Assembly: GCA_028823445.1 (NCBI GenBank)
Contig: JAPKBH010000001.1
Span: forward strand, 124,001-188,000
Length of the DNA stretch: 64,000 nt
Reading direction: 5' to 3'
Origin: Acidimicrobiales bacterium
GTDB lineage: Bacteria > Actinomycetota > Acidimicrobiia > Acidimicrobiales > MedAcidi-G1
The notes under the pieces were generated by a model. It was given only the letters and a program-made list of their open reading frames with translations, had not been told where the DNA came from and ran no database searches. A program made the translations under genes and the position numbers. Below, piece after piece: positions 26,779 to 35,919 of this stretch (within the stretch, counting starts at the first letter, position 1; the number at the start of each line of letters is the position of its first letter).

Positions 26779-28875
26779 TTGGACGCCATCCCTTACCTCG
26801 CAGGATTATCAGCCTTACTCGGCCTTGTCCTTGCTGGTTATTTTTTCACAAAAGTTAAAGCAGCCGATCCCGGCGACGAACGTATGGTCTTTTTGATGAC
26901 CGAAATCCAGAAAGGAGCTCGGGCATTCCTTAAACAGGAATACATGTGGGTTTCGGGTTTCGTGGTCGTTATGGCCATTTTGATCGGCGTCTTGATTGTG
27001 CCCACCGCCGCTATTACCTACGTCATCGGTGCCGTTCTTTCGGCTACCGCTGGTTATGTCGGTATGACGGTGGCCACCATGGCTAACGCCCGTACTACAC
27101 AAGCCGCTAAAGACGGCCCTGGCCCAGCTTTGGCTGTGGCCTTCCGCGGCGGTGCCGTGATGGGCTTCTCGGTAGCTGGGCTGGCTTTGGCCGGTCTTAT
27201 GGCCGTGTACATCATCTTCGTACTCATGTTCGAAGTTGATAAAGCATTCGAAGTTGTTACCGCTTACGGCTTGGGCGCCAGTTCTATTGCCCTGTTTAGC
27301 CGAGTAGGTGGCGGCATCTATACCAAAGCGGCCGACGTAGGCGCTGACTTGGTAGGCAAGGTTGAAGCAGGCATCCCCGAAGATGACCCACGCAACCCAG
27401 CCACCATTGCCGACAACGTTGGCGACAACGTTGGCGACGTAGCCGGAATGGGCGCTGACCTTTTCGAAAGCTACGCCGGTTCCATTTTGGCTCCCATTTC
27501 TTTGGTGGCCTTTGCTACTGGTTTGGCGGCAGAAAACGCCACCGATGCAGTAACCATTTCGCTGTTGGGTTTCCCAATGGCCATTGCCCTAGTGGGCATG
27601 GTGGCTTCCATCATCGGTTCCTTCTTTGTCAAGGGCGGCGACTCCACCGACTCCAAAGCGCTTTCTCATGCGCTGCACATGGGCACCAACGTGGCCATGG
27701 GCTTAACTATAGTGGCCACCGTTGTGTTGGCTGGTTGGATGTTCGGCTCAGACTCTGTCTTTAAAAACCCTTATGGCCTGGCTATTTCGGTCATTGGCGG
27801 TTTGGTCATTGGTTGGGCACTGGGCAAAACAGCCGAGTACTACACCTCAGACCATTACGGCCCGGTTAAAAAGATTGCCGACCAAACCAAAACCGGCCCC
27901 GCTACCACCATTTTGGGTGGTATCTCTGCCGGCATGATCTCGGTAGCTGCTTCGGTGGGCCTTTTGGTCCTCGGGGTAGGCGTGGCTTACTGGGGTGGCG
28001 AGATGGCGTTTGATTCCATCGGTAACCTCGACGGCGGCATTTACGGCATCGCCGTAGCGGCCATCGGCATGTTGGCCACCACTGGTGTGGTTGTTTCGGT
28101 TGATGCTTACGGCCCAATCGCTGACAACGCTGGCGGTATCGCCGAAATGGCAGAACTGGACCCCAGCGTGCGTGAAGTAACTGACGCTTTGGACTCCTTG
28201 GGTAACACCACGGCCGCCATTGCTAAGGGCTTCGCCGTTGGTTCCGCAGCACTCACCGCTTTGGCTCTTTTCAAGAGCTTCGAGTTTGCGGTCATTCAGG
28301 CCGGCGGAACGCTCTCGCTGAACATTGGCGAAGTTAGTGTCTTCATTGGCCTGTTCCTTGGAGCCATGCTGCCCTTCTTGTTTGCTGCTTTGACCATCGA
28401 CGCGGTTGGTCGTGCGGCACAAGAAATGATCGAAGAAGTCCGCCGTCAATTCCGGGAAATCCCGGGCTTGCGTGAAGGCTTGCCAGGGGTTATTCCTGAT
28501 TCGGCTCGCTGTGTCGAGATCTCTACCAAAGCCTCTCTTAAAGAGATGGTGGTTCCCGGGGCCTTGGCCATCGCGGTTCCTTTGGTAATCGGCTTCATAA
28601 GCGTAAATGCTTTGGGCGGCTTCTTAGCCGGTGCCTTGGTTACCGGTTTCTGCTTGGCCATCTTTATGGCGAACGCTGGTGGTGCTTGGGACAACGCCAA
28701 AAAGTACATCGAAGCCGGTGCACTTGGTGGCAAGGGTTCCGACAACCACAAAGCAGCCGTGGTGGGTGACACCGTAGGCGACCCCTTCAAAGATACTTCT
28801 GGCCCAGCCATGAACATCTTGATTAAGGTCATGACCATTGTTTCACTGGTCTTTGCCTCAGCCTTTGTTGGCTAG
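26779..28875 (+). CDS. hppA: Membrane-bound ion-pumping inorganic pyrophosphatase (K+-dependent type)
   Basis: The TTG start follows TAGGAGAGCAG. The 698-residue protein has about 16 membrane helices and hydrolyses PPi while pumping H+ (or Na+) out of the cytosol. Catalytic loops are DVGADLVGKVEAGIPEDDPRN, then ADNVGDNVGDVAGMGADLFESY, and near the end GDTVGDPFKDTSGPA. The region that sets K+ dependence reads GNTTAAIAKG (A479, A482). Ala at the first site marks K+-dependent enzymes, where K+-independent ones have Lys. This suits its place next to a K+ uptake operon. A strong terminator follows. Confidence 0.95.
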   Translation: MDAIPYLAGLSALLGLVLAGYFFTKVKAADPGDERMVFLMTEIQKGARAFLKQEYMWVSGFVVVMAILIGVLIVPTAAITYVIGAVLSATAGYVGMTVATMANARTTQAAKDGPGPALAVAFRGGAVMGFSVAGLALAGLMAVYIIFVLMFEVDKAFEVVTAYGLGASSIALFSRVGGGIYTKAADVGADLVGKVEAGIPEDDPRNPATIADNVGDNVGDVAGMGADLFESYAGSILAPISLVAFATGLAAENATDAVTISLLGFPMAIALVGMVASIIGSFFVKGGDSTDSKALSHALHMGTNVAMGLTIVATVVLAGWMFGSDSVFKNPYGLAISVIGGLVIGWALGKTAEYYTSDHYGPVKKIADQTKTGPATTILGGISAGMISVAASVGLLVLGVGVAYWGGEMAFDSIGNLDGGIYGIAVAAIGMLATTGVVVSVDAYGPIADNAGGIAEMAELDPSVREVTDALDSLGNTTAAIAKGFAVGSAALTALALFKSFEFAVIQAGGTLSLNIGEVSVFIGLFLGAMLPFLFAALTIDAVGRAAQEMIEEVRRQFREIPGLREGLPGVIPDSARCVEISTKASLKEMVVPGALAIAVPLVIGFISVNALGGFLAGALVTGFCLAIFMANAGGAWDNAKKYIEAGALGGKGSDNHKAAVVGDTVGDPFKDTSGPAMNILIKVMTIVSLVFASAFVG

Positions 28876-28892
28876 CTAAACCAATCTTTACA

Positions 28893-28928
28893 AAAAAGGA
28901 GCGGGGCTTTCGGGCCACGCTCCTTTTT
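28893..28928 (+). terminator. Rho-independent terminator of hppA
   Basis: AAAAAGGAGCG (28893-28903) pairs with CGCTCCTTTTT (28918-28928) around a 14-nt loop. That gives a GC-rich stem flanked by A and T tracts, 18 nt after the hppA stop. The A/T tracts on both sides would let it work in both directions, including for the convergent M23 gene. Confidence 0.85.
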
Positions 28929-28939
28929 GCTGTCCAAGG

Positions 28940-28968
28940 TGAAACCTAGGGCCTGGCCCCGTGTTTCA
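28940..28968. repeat. Palindromic repeat with GGGCCTGGCCC core
   Basis: A 29-nt imperfect palindrome. TGAAAC (28940-28945) pairs with GTTTCA (28963-28968), GGGCC with GGCCC around a central T (28954), and three weak pairs lie between. The design (single-base centre, G/C core, A/T outer arms) is like the other palindromes of the window, but the sequence differs. It sits between the convergent hppA and M23 genes. Confidence 0.6.
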
Positions 28969-29006
28969 TCTCTGGGGAAGTAGCTATGGCAAGCGGGAGG
29001 CGGGCG

Positions 29007-30149
29007 TTAGGGCAGAACGAGAAGAGGGTCACGGGCTTCGCCGCCTACCCGAACTTCGAAATGCAGGTGAGGGCCCGTAGACCAACCAGTAGAGCCGCAT
29101 TTACCAATGAGTTCACCGGTGCTGACGGTATGCCCAGTAGATACCAGAACTTGGTTTTGGTGAGCATAGACCGTCACTACCGACCCCTGATGCTCGATAA
29201 GGACCACATTGCCGAAGCCGTTCCGCCAGCCAGCAAAAAGCACGGTGCCTGCTTTGGCGGCCCAAATAGGCTGATCGGTGACGCAGCCGATATCCACCCC
29301 GTTGTGCTGCCGGACGGTGCCGAAAATTGGGTGCACCCGAGAACCAAACCCGGAACCAATGCGCCCCTCCATGGGCATGATGAAACCAGATGCCGACTCC
29401 GAGGTGAAATCAGGAGCAGAAGCACGGAGTTCTTCGGCAATCAACGTGTCGATGAGTATGGCCATGCGGTATTGCTCACGTTCAAACTGACGTATTTCTT
29501 CTTCATAGTCCAGGATGCGTTGACGAAGCTCGTCTTGGGCTGCTTCTTGGGCCACGATGCGTTGGTCTAAAATAGTTAGCGAAGCTTCAAGCTCGCGTTG
29601 TTGGCGTTCGGCATCCACGATGGCAGTGTCGGCGAAGCGAGCAATGTCTTCTCGGTCTGACTCCAAAGAGCGAAACTGTTCAATAAGGTCACCGCGGTCG
29701 CCGGTAACTGCTTTAAGAATAGCTGATTTACGTATACCGGCAGTGAGGTCTTCGGCCTCCAGAAGCGTGCCGGGGCGGATGCTTTGCACATAAGCATCAA
29801 CAGCAAGTTCTTGTATTTGTAGTCGCAGGGCCACGATCTCTTTGTCGACGGACCCGGCCTCGACCCAACGCAGGGTGGCTTCGGCTTCGGCCGCTTCGAT
29901 GGACTGACGAGCGCTAGCTATTTTGGCCATCTGTAAAGAAACGTAGTCATCAAGAGCATCCAGGGCTTCGGCCACTTCGAGGTCTTCGGCTTCAATGAGG
30001 TCAAGCTCTTCGGCCGCTGAAGCCTCTTGATCTGCGGCCTCTTCCCGACGATCTCGGGCATCACGAATGGAGTCAGTGACCGCAAAAGCCACCGTAGGCA
30101 GTGAGAGAGCAGCCATTACTAAAAGCGCTGCGGGGAGATGCCGTTTCAT
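29007..30149 (-). CDS. M23 peptidase with coiled coil (murein hydrolase activator/EnvC-NlpD-like)
   Basis: The ATG at 30149 gives a signal peptide (MKRHLPAALLVMAALSLPTVAFA) and 380 residues; the open frame continues upstream but without a plausible start. Residues about 25-245 are a long Glu/Ala/Arg-rich coiled coil. The C-terminal LytM/M23 domain keeps its zinc residues: H and D in RQHNGVDIGC, and HLHFEV. It should act outside the membrane, either cutting peptide crosslinks or activating amidases at division. The intact zinc site favours catalysis. Confidence 0.9.
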   Translation of the reverse strand: MKRHLPAALLVMAALSLPTVAFAVTDSIRDARDRREEAADQEASAAEELDLIEAEDLEVAEALDALDDYVSLQMAKIASARQSIEAAEAEATLRWVEAGSVDKEIVALRLQIQELAVDAYVQSIRPGTLLEAEDLTAGIRKSAILKAVTGDRGDLIEQFRSLESDREDIARFADTAIVDAERQQRELEASLTILDQRIVAQEAAQDELRQRILDYEEEIRQFEREQYRMAILIDTLIAEELRASAPDFTSESASGFIMPMEGRIGSGFGSRVHPIFGTVRQHNGVDIGCVTDQPIWAAKAGTVLFAGWRNGFGNVVLIEHQGSVVTVYAHQNQVLVSTGHTVSTGELIGKCGSTGWSTGPHLHFEVRVGGEARDPLLVLP

Positions 30150-30250
30150 GGACGGCAGGGTAACCGCCAAACAGCCCTGATGGCGGTACCCCGAGACGTA
30201 AGTGCCGGGTGTTGTCTGAACAGCGCCCGGTTGGGCTCTATGCTGGCTGG

Positions 30251-31162
30251 GTGACTGAGAACAAGATTTCTGCAACCTTTGACCCTGAACTTTGGCAGGA
30301 AGTGCCGGGCTTCGATTTTGGCGACATTACCTACCATCGGGCTATTGGTAAGGGCACAGTGCGTGTAGCTTTCGCTCGGCCTGAAGTGCGCAACGCTTTT
30401 CGGCCTCGTACTGTCGATGAGCTTTATCAAGCACTAGACCATGCCCGCATGACCGCTGACGTAGGAACAATTTTATTGACTGGAAACGGCCCGTCGCCCC
30501 GAGACGGTGGCTGGGCTTTTTGTTCCGGTGGGGACCAACGCATTCGTGGTCGCGATGGGTACCAATACGCCGAAGGGGAAACCGCAGAAAGCGTCGATCA
30601 GGTACAAACTGGACGATTACATATTTTAGAAGTCCAGCGACTCATTCGTTTCATGCCCAAAGTAGTTATCGCCGTAGTTCCGGGGTGGGCAGTGGGTGGC
30701 GGCCATAGCCTCCATGTGGTTTGCGACCTCACCTTGGCCAGTCGCCAGCACGCCGTGTTTAAACAAACAGATGCCGACGTAGCAAGCTTTGATGGCGGTT
30801 TTGGTTCGGCTTACTTGGCTCGTCAAGTGGGGCAAAAACGGGCTCGAGAGATCTTCTTTTTAGGCCGAGATTATTCAGCCGAAGAGGCGTACGCCATGGG
30901 CATGGTTAATGCAGTGATTGACCATGAGGAGTTAGAAGTCGCCGCCTTGGAGTGGGCCGAAGAGATCAATGCTAAAAGCCCAACGGCGCAACGTATGTTG
31001 AAGTTTGCTTTCAACATGATCGACGATGGTTTGGTGGGCCAACAATTATTTGCTGGGGAGGCCACCCGGTTGGCCTATGCCACCGACGAGGCAACCGAAG
31101 GACGAGATGCCTTTTTGGAAAAACGGCCGCAAGATTTTAGTGAGTTCCCTTATCACTTTTAG
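30251..31162 (+). CDS. menB: 1,4-dihydroxy-2-naphthoyl-CoA synthase
   Basis: The GTG at 30251 gives 303 residues beginning near FDPELWQEVPGFDFGDITYHRA, which aligns with known MenB starts; a GTG at 30209 would add 14. It is a crotonase-fold enzyme that closes the second ring of menaquinone from o-succinylbenzoyl-CoA. MenB-specific features are FARPEVRNAFRPRTVDEL, the insert GWAFCSGGDQRIRGRDGY, WAVGGGHSLHVVCDLT, DVASFDGGFGSAYLAR and EGRDAFLEKRPQDFSEFPY at the end. Other men genes are not in the window. It is divergent from the M23 gene. Confidence 0.95.
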   Translation: MTENKISATFDPELWQEVPGFDFGDITYHRAIGKGTVRVAFARPEVRNAFRPRTVDELYQALDHARMTADVGTILLTGNGPSPRDGGWAFCSGGDQRIRGRDGYQYAEGETAESVDQVQTGRLHILEVQRLIRFMPKVVIAVVPGWAVGGGHSLHVVCDLTLASRQHAVFKQTDADVASFDGGFGSAYLARQVGQKRAREIFFLGRDYSAEEAYAMGMVNAVIDHEELEVAALEWAEEINAKSPTAQRMLKFAFNMIDDGLVGQQLFAGEATRLAYATDEATEGRDAFLEKRPQDFSEFPYHF

Positions 31163-31190
31163 AAAAGGTTGCGTCTCGGCCTTCGCTGAG

Positions 31191-31205
31191 CGAGAATGAT
31201 TCTCA
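31191..31205. promoter_or_regulatory. Zur-like operator over the ABC ATPase start
   Basis: CGAGAATGATTCTCA has a perfect 13-bp core GAGAAT-G-ATTCTC. It closely fits the actinobacterial Zur box form TGAAAATGATTTTCA (established for the family). It ends 2 nt before the ATG at 31208, so it would cover the promoter of a leaderless message. Zinc-bound Zur would repress. Confidence 0.65.
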
Positions 31206-31207
31206 CT

Positions 31208-31978
31208 ATGAACGATTTGCCCCCGCTTTCACTACACGAGGTGTTCGTAGAGCGCCGCCATAAATGGGCCCTAGAAAATCTATGTATAGACTTCCCCACC
31301 GCCAGCATCACCGCTTTAGTGGGCCCCAACGGCTCAGGAAAAACCACGCTGCTCGAAGTTCTCGCCGGGCTACGTAAACCAACCAAAGGCACCATAAGCA
31401 ACCGACCAGAATCAGTTTCCTTAGTAACCCAGCACCACGAAAACCCATGGATGCCACTAACGGTGGCCGAAGTGGTGCGCATGGGCCGTTATCAAAGAAA
31501 ACTCTTCCCCAACCGTCTCTCCCCCGCCGACCATGCCCTCGTGGCCCAGGCACTAGAAAAACTCGACATTTCAGCGCTGGCGGGGCACCCCATAAGCGAA
31601 CTCTCCGGTGGTCAACGCCAGCGGGCCTTCATTGCCCAGGCACTGGCCCGAGACGCCTCGTTGCTGCTACTAGATGAACCCATTACCGGCCTAGATTTTA
31701 CAAGCCAAGAAATAATTATGAGCGTCATTGAACAAACCCGCCAGGCCGGAGGAACCGTGGTTCTCTCAACCCACCATTTAGACGAAGCCCGCCATGCAGA
31801 CCAAGTAGCGGTGCTGGCTACCGCCTTGGTGGCCGCTGGTCCACCCGATGCGGTGCTCTGCCCAGATGTATTACGTCAGGCCTACGGAGCCCGCCTACTA
31901 GGCGACCACAGCGAACACGATCATCGGCACGAGTTGCTACTTATAGACGACCACGGGCACGGTCACCACGAAAGCTAG
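31208..31978 (+). CDS. znuC: Zinc/manganese-type ABC transporter ATP-binding protein (ZnuC-like)
   Basis: I start at ATG 31208; the ATG at 31196 is inside the operator. The 256-residue ATPase has Walker A GPNGSGKTTLLEVLAG, the Q-loop VTQHHENPW, signature LSGGQRQRAFIAQAL, Walker B LLLLDEPITGLD and H-loop STHHLDEARHAD. The C-terminus is His-rich (GDHSEHDHRHELLL and DDHGHGHH), a feature of zinc-handling proteins. It would power metal import with a membrane permease and a binding protein. Neither is adjacent: the neighbours are menB and the convergent plsC. The operator supports zinc over manganese or iron. Confidence 0.85.
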   Translation: MNDLPPLSLHEVFVERRHKWALENLCIDFPTASITALVGPNGSGKTTLLEVLAGLRKPTKGTISNRPESVSLVTQHHENPWMPLTVAEVVRMGRYQRKLFPNRLSPADHALVAQALEKLDISALAGHPISELSGGQRQRAFIAQALARDASLLLLDEPITGLDFTSQEIIMSVIEQTRQAGGTVVLSTHHLDEARHADQVAVLATALVAAGPPDAVLCPDVLRQAYGARLLGDHSEHDHRHELLLIDDHGHGHHES

Positions 31979-32625
31979 TCGTTGGCACGGACCTGGTCAG
32001 CCTCGTTCACCTGGCGCCGTACACCATCCCAGATTTTCTCTAGCGCTGCACGAGCTTCAAGATTTTCAACGACCCCGATTACTTCGTAGCGAGCCACCAG
32101 CAATGGGCGTTTCCACGGCCGTATCTTGGGGAGCGCACTTTTGCGGGGCCACAGCACCTCGGTGCCCGCTGCCCCCAACGAAATAACCGGTCGTTTGCTT
32201 TCTAAAGCCAATCGGCCCACCCCGGTGCGGGCCTCCCCGACCCCCGTGGGCTGCCACTCTTCGGGACGCACGATCCGCCCCTCAGGCATGATGGCTACTG
32301 AAGTTCCTTCAGACAAAACTTCGACCGCTTTTCCAACAGCTTCTCGGCCCGACACGGGGATGCATCCCAAACTCCGCAAAAGAAACCCAATGCCTGGTTT
32401 TTCAAAGTAAGAGGCGGCTACTAATGAACGCACCGGCCACCCCCAGCGGTGATACAGCGCCGCCGCAAATAATAGGTCAGCCAAACTTCGATGATTGGCG
32501 GCCAAGATTACTGGCCCCTCTACCCCCGTTGGCGCGGACCCTAAATCGAAGCGCGCCAAAGGGCGTACCGCCTGATAAACCCGGCGTTGAGCTCGGAGCT
32601 GCTTTTTTTCCTCTTGAGGGTTCAC
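31975..32625 (-). CDS. plsC: 1-acyl-sn-glycerol-3-phosphate acyltransferase (PlsC-like)
   Basis: A 216-residue acyltransferase with GTG start. The catalytic H-x4-D is in AANHRSLADLLFAA, and the lysophosphatidate-binding block is MPEGRIVRPEEWQPTGVGEAR, similar to the E-G-T/R motif of the family. LGCIPVSGREAVGKAV forms the second block. It would acylate lysophosphatidic acid at the inner membrane face. Members of this fold also acylate other lipids, so the acceptor is not certain. Its stop shares CTAG with the convergent znuC stop. upp starts 34 nt upstream of its start region on the same strand. Confidence 0.88.
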   Translation of the reverse strand: MNPQEEKKQLRAQRRVYQAVRPLARFDLGSAPTGVEGPVILAANHRSLADLLFAAALYHRWGWPVRSLVAASYFEKPGIGFLLRSLGCIPVSGREAVGKAVEVLSEGTSVAIMPEGRIVRPEEWQPTGVGEARTGVGRLALESKRPVISLGAAGTEVLWPRKSALPKIRPWKRPLLVARYEVIGVVENLEARAALEKIWDGVRRQVNEADQVRAND

Positions 32626-32659
32626 AGACAGGGCAAGAAAAATATGTCAGTACAGATGT

Positions 32660-33283
32660 TCATGTAGTGCCGAAAATACGGTCACCGGCATCGCCCAGCC
32701 CGGGCACAATGTACCCAACCTCGTTGAGGCACTCATCGACCGAAGCGGTCCAGATGGGCACATCAGGGTGCACTTCATGCAAAGCGGCGATCCCCTCGGG
32801 AGCAGCCAACAAACAAAGAAAACGAATAGCTGCCGGCCCATCTGCTTTAACCCGGTCCAAAGCAGCGGCGGCCGAGTTTCCGGTAGCCAACATGGGGTCA
32901 ACCACGATCACCGTTTGCCCCTCCAACGAAGGAAACTTGCAGTAGTACTCGACTGCCTGAAGAGTTTCATGGTCTCGGTAAAGCCCAACATGGCCGACCC
33001 GAGCCCCCGGAATGACCTGCAGCACACCATCAAGAAGCCCGTTGCCGGCTCGCAAAATAGAGACCACTACTGGGTGTTCAACAAGTTCCGGGGCTTCTGT
33101 TTCAACCAAAGGGGTCGTGATCGTGGTCGTAGTGAGCGGCAACTCGCGAGTCACCTCATAAGTAAGCAACAAACTGGTTTCGGTAAGCAACTGGCGAAAG
33201 CGCTCGCTGGGGGTGTCAAACCGACGCATCTGCGTCAACTTGTGTTGGACAAGGGGGTGGTCTACGACGTGAAGTTCTGGCAT
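32660..33283 (-). CDS. upp: Uracil phosphoribosyltransferase
   Basis: The ATG at 33283 gives [16 protein letters not shown], the usual start, and 207 residues. It makes UMP from uracil and PRPP (pyrimidine salvage, cytosol). The PRPP loop is [19 protein letters not shown]. Other family blocks are [32 protein letters not shown], and the uracil-binding end [16 protein letters not shown]. It is divergent from the Rieske oxygenase operon with 92 nt between starts. Confidence 0.96.
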   Translation of the reverse strand: MPELHVVDHPLVQHKLTQMRRFDTPSERFRQLLTETSLLLTYEVTRELPLTTTTITTPLVETEAPELVEHPVVVSILRAGNGLLDGVLQVIPGARVGHVGLYRDHETLQAVEYYCKFPSLEGQTVIVVDPMLATGNSAAAALDRVKADGPAAIRFLCLLAAPEGIAALHEVHPDVPIWTASVDECLNEVGYIVPGLGDAGDRIFGTT

Positions 33284-33375
33284 GCCTGCACTGTAGGGCA
33301 TTCCAACAGGAAAATGTGTTCCCACAATATGGTAACGCTGGCGCGGGAATGGGAACTTGCTCTACGCTCACCGTG

Positions 33376-34614
33376 ATGACCGGAGAGCAGGAAGCCTCTA
33401 CCTCGGTGCCATGGACCGACGATGCCTTCTGGGCCGCCACGCGTCAACCGATAGAAGATGCCTCTGCGATGCCCGCCGCTTGCTATGCCGATCAGAGTTT
33501 TTTTGATTTAGAGAACGAAAAAGTTTTTGAAACCGCATGGGTCTGTGTCGGCACAGCCAACGAACTAAACGCACCCGGCCAGGTGTTGGTCAGAAAACTC
33601 GGCACACGATCGGTCCTCTTAATGCGCACCGAAGCCGGAGAACTCCGTGGTTTTTACAATTCGTGTCGCCACCGAGGCACCGAACTCTTTGCTAATGACT
33701 GCACCGCCGGAGCCACCCTGCGCTGCCCCTACCACCGCTGGGGATACGACCGAGACGGCGTATTGAACACCACACCGCTCTTTGAAGAAGTAGCGATAAA
33801 CGATTTTGACCCCGCCGATTTTAGCCTGCACCCAGTGCGTACCGCCCAGTGGGGCTGCCTGCTCTTTGCCTGCGCCGACCCAAATACGGTGGAACTCGAT
33901 GAATGGTTCGGCGACCTCACCGAACGGGTAGCCAACTATCAACTAGAAAACTGGTCAACCCGCCTCGAAGTTGACCTAGAAATGAACGCCAACTGGAAAC
34001 TTATTTCAGAAAACTACCAAGAGTATTATCACGTCCCGTGGATACACCCAGAACTTGCAAAAGTCTCACGAGTGGCCGACCACTACCGCTTTCAAGGCCC
34101 CGGTATGTACTGCGGGCAAACCACCACTCCCATAACCGAAAGCACACGTGACGACTGGACCGTTATGCCCAAAGCCGTGACGCTCAACGAAGGCGAAGAA
34201 GTAAGTGGTCGATTTCTGGCGCTTTTCCCGAATGTTTTGTTGAGCCTGCTCCCCAACCACGCCTTCGTGCTGCGCCTCGAACCCCTCGGAACCGGAAAAA
34301 CCCGAGAACACTGCACATGGTTACTCCCCCCAGGAAACGAAAAAATTTCCGACGAAGACTTTGCCGCAACCCGAGATTTCTGGCTCGACATCAATAACGA
34401 AGACATCGACATTGTGGAACGAAACCAACGAGGCATCAGCCAAGGCGGTTACACACCCGGGCGCCTCTCCCCTCGCTTCGAAGAACCCCTCCACCGTTTC
34501 TATAATATGCTGGCCGACCATATGACCGACACGGTTAGGGTGCCCACCGGCGACACCGACGCTCTCCCCGCCTACGGAGAAGGAACCAACCCGCACCCAT
34601 GGACAAAAAACTAA
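33376..34614 (+). CDS. Rieske [2Fe-2S] non-heme iron oxygenase, glycine-betaine demethylase (GbcA)-like
   Basis: I use ATG 33376 (412 residues); a GTG one codon earlier is possible. The Rieske centre is complete: C97 and H99 (CRHRG), C117 and H120 (CPYH). The mononuclear iron site is in NWKLISENYQEYYHVPWIHPEL with H219 and H224, and an Asp in the later DIDIVERN segment. Such oxygenases hydroxylate an N-methyl group, which leaves as formaldehyde. Directly upstream of soxBDAG, the best guess is glycine betaine to dimethylglycine. No reductase partner (GbcB) is beside it. Choline or carnitine monooxygenase activity is the alternative. Confidence 0.85.
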   Translation: MTGEQEASTSVPWTDDAFWAATRQPIEDASAMPAACYADQSFFDLENEKVFETAWVCVGTANELNAPGQVLVRKLGTRSVLLMRTEAGELRGFYNSCRHRGTELFANDCTAGATLRCPYHRWGYDRDGVLNTTPLFEEVAINDFDPADFSLHPVRTAQWGCLLFACADPNTVELDEWFGDLTERVANYQLENWSTRLEVDLEMNANWKLISENYQEYYHVPWIHPELAKVSRVADHYRFQGPGMYCGQTTTPITESTRDDWTVMPKAVTLNEGEEVSGRFLALFPNVLLSLLPNHAFVLRLEPLGTGKTREHCTWLLPPGNEKISDEDFAATRDFWLDINNEDIDIVERNQRGISQGGYTPGRLSPRFEEPLHRFYNMLADHMTDTVRVPTGDTDALPAYGEGTNPHPWTKN

Positions 34615-34629
34615 GGAAATCCCGCGCTA

Positions 34630-35919
34630 ATGCCTCAACACGCCTATAAATATTCGGCAGCCAAACTGCTGCGCCATGGGTTAACTCGCGGCACCTGGCC
34701 CCGCATGTGGCGCCAACCCGAATTCAAAGACACCTATGACGTGGTCATCATCGGCGGTGGGCTTCACGGCCTCGCCACCGCCTACTACCTGGCCACCGAA
34801 CACGGCATCACCAACGTGGCGGTCCTCGACAAGGGCTACTTAGGCGGCGGCGGATCAGGCCGCAACACGGCCATCGTGCGCTCCAACTACCTCACCCCAG
34901 AAGGCGTGGCCTTTTACGACCGCTCACTTCACCTCTACAACACCATGGCCGACGATCTAAACCTCAACGTCATGTTCTCACGCCGCGGCCACCTAACCCT
35001 GGCCCACACCGACTCGGCACTGCGCACCATGCACTGGCGAGCCGAAGTCAACAAGTTGCAAGGCATCGACTCCAGCGTTATCGACCCCAGCGATGTAAAA
35101 AAAGAAGCCCCCAGTTTGGACGTATCGCCCAACACCCGGTACCCCATTCTGGGTGCGCTCTTTCACCCGCCTGGGGGAACCGTGCGCCACGATGCGGTGG
35201 TTTGGGGTTATGCCCGAGCCGCCGACCATCACGGGGTGCATTTGCACCAACAAACCGAAGTGCTGGACATTTTATGCGAAGGCGGAACCGGCCCAGAAGG
35301 TAAAGGCCCCGGCGGCAAAGTAACCGGCGTGAGAACCAGTCGAGGCGACATCAGCGCCCCCATAGTTGTCAACTGCACCGCGGGGTGGGCTTCGCTTATC
35401 TCCAATATGGCGGGCGTTCCCCTGCCCATCACCACCCACCCCCTGCAAGCAGCAGTCACCGAACCCACCAAAGTTTTCCTGCCCACCGTGGTGGTTTCGG
35501 GTTCGCTGCACGTTTATGTAAGCCAAACCGACCGAGGCGAGTTGGTCTTCGGTGCCTCCGTAGACCCGGTTGGCACCTACCGAGTAAACGGCACCTTGGA
35601 GTTCACCGAAGAACTGGCCGGCCACGTGCTTGAACTCATGCCCGGGATCTCCAAAATGAGACTCATGCGCCAATGGTCCGGGCTCTGCGACATGACCCCC
35701 GACTACTCCCCGGTTATGGGTTTCACCCCCGTAGAGGGATATTTAGTCGATGTGGGATGGGGCACCTACGGTTTCAAAGCCGGCCCTGTTTCGGGCGAGA
35801 CCATGGCCCGAACTATTGCTACCGGAAAGACCGATGAAATGATCGCTCCCTTTAATCTCAGCCGTTTCACCGAAGGCGACCTGGTGGGCGAAAAAGGCGC
35901 CGCGGCGGTGGGCCACTAA
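34630..35919 (+). CDS. soxB: Sarcosine oxidase beta subunit
   Basis: A 429-residue flavoprotein subunit of heterotetrameric sarcosine oxidase, which turns sarcosine into glycine and passes the one-carbon unit to folate. The FAD site is VVIIGGGLHGLATAYYLA, with an acidic residue (VLDKG) after the second strand. GGGGSGRNTAIVRSNY is characteristic. H187 in TVRHDAVVWG is the likely covalent FMN attachment residue, by analogy with known SoxB. The C-terminal GTYGFKAGPVSGE closes the DAO fold. It starts 15 nt after the Rieske gene with AAGGAAA upstream, and overlaps soxD by one base (TAATG). Confidence 0.95.
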   Translation: MPQHAYKYSAAKLLRHGLTRGTWPRMWRQPEFKDTYDVVIIGGGLHGLATAYYLATEHGITNVAVLDKGYLGGGGSGRNTAIVRSNYLTPEGVAFYDRSLHLYNTMADDLNLNVMFSRRGHLTLAHTDSALRTMHWRAEVNKLQGIDSSVIDPSDVKKEAPSLDVSPNTRYPILGALFHPPGGTVRHDAVVWGYARAADHHGVHLHQQTEVLDILCEGGTGPEGKGPGGKVTGVRTSRGDISAPIVVNCTAGWASLISNMAGVPLPITTHPLQAAVTEPTKVFLPTVVVSGSLHVYVSQTDRGELVFGASVDPVGTYRVNGTLEFTEELAGHVLELMPGISKMRLMRQWSGLCDMTPDYSPVMGFTPVEGYLVDVGWGTYGFKAGPVSGETMARTIATGKTDEMIAPFNLSRFTEGDLVGEKGAAAVGH

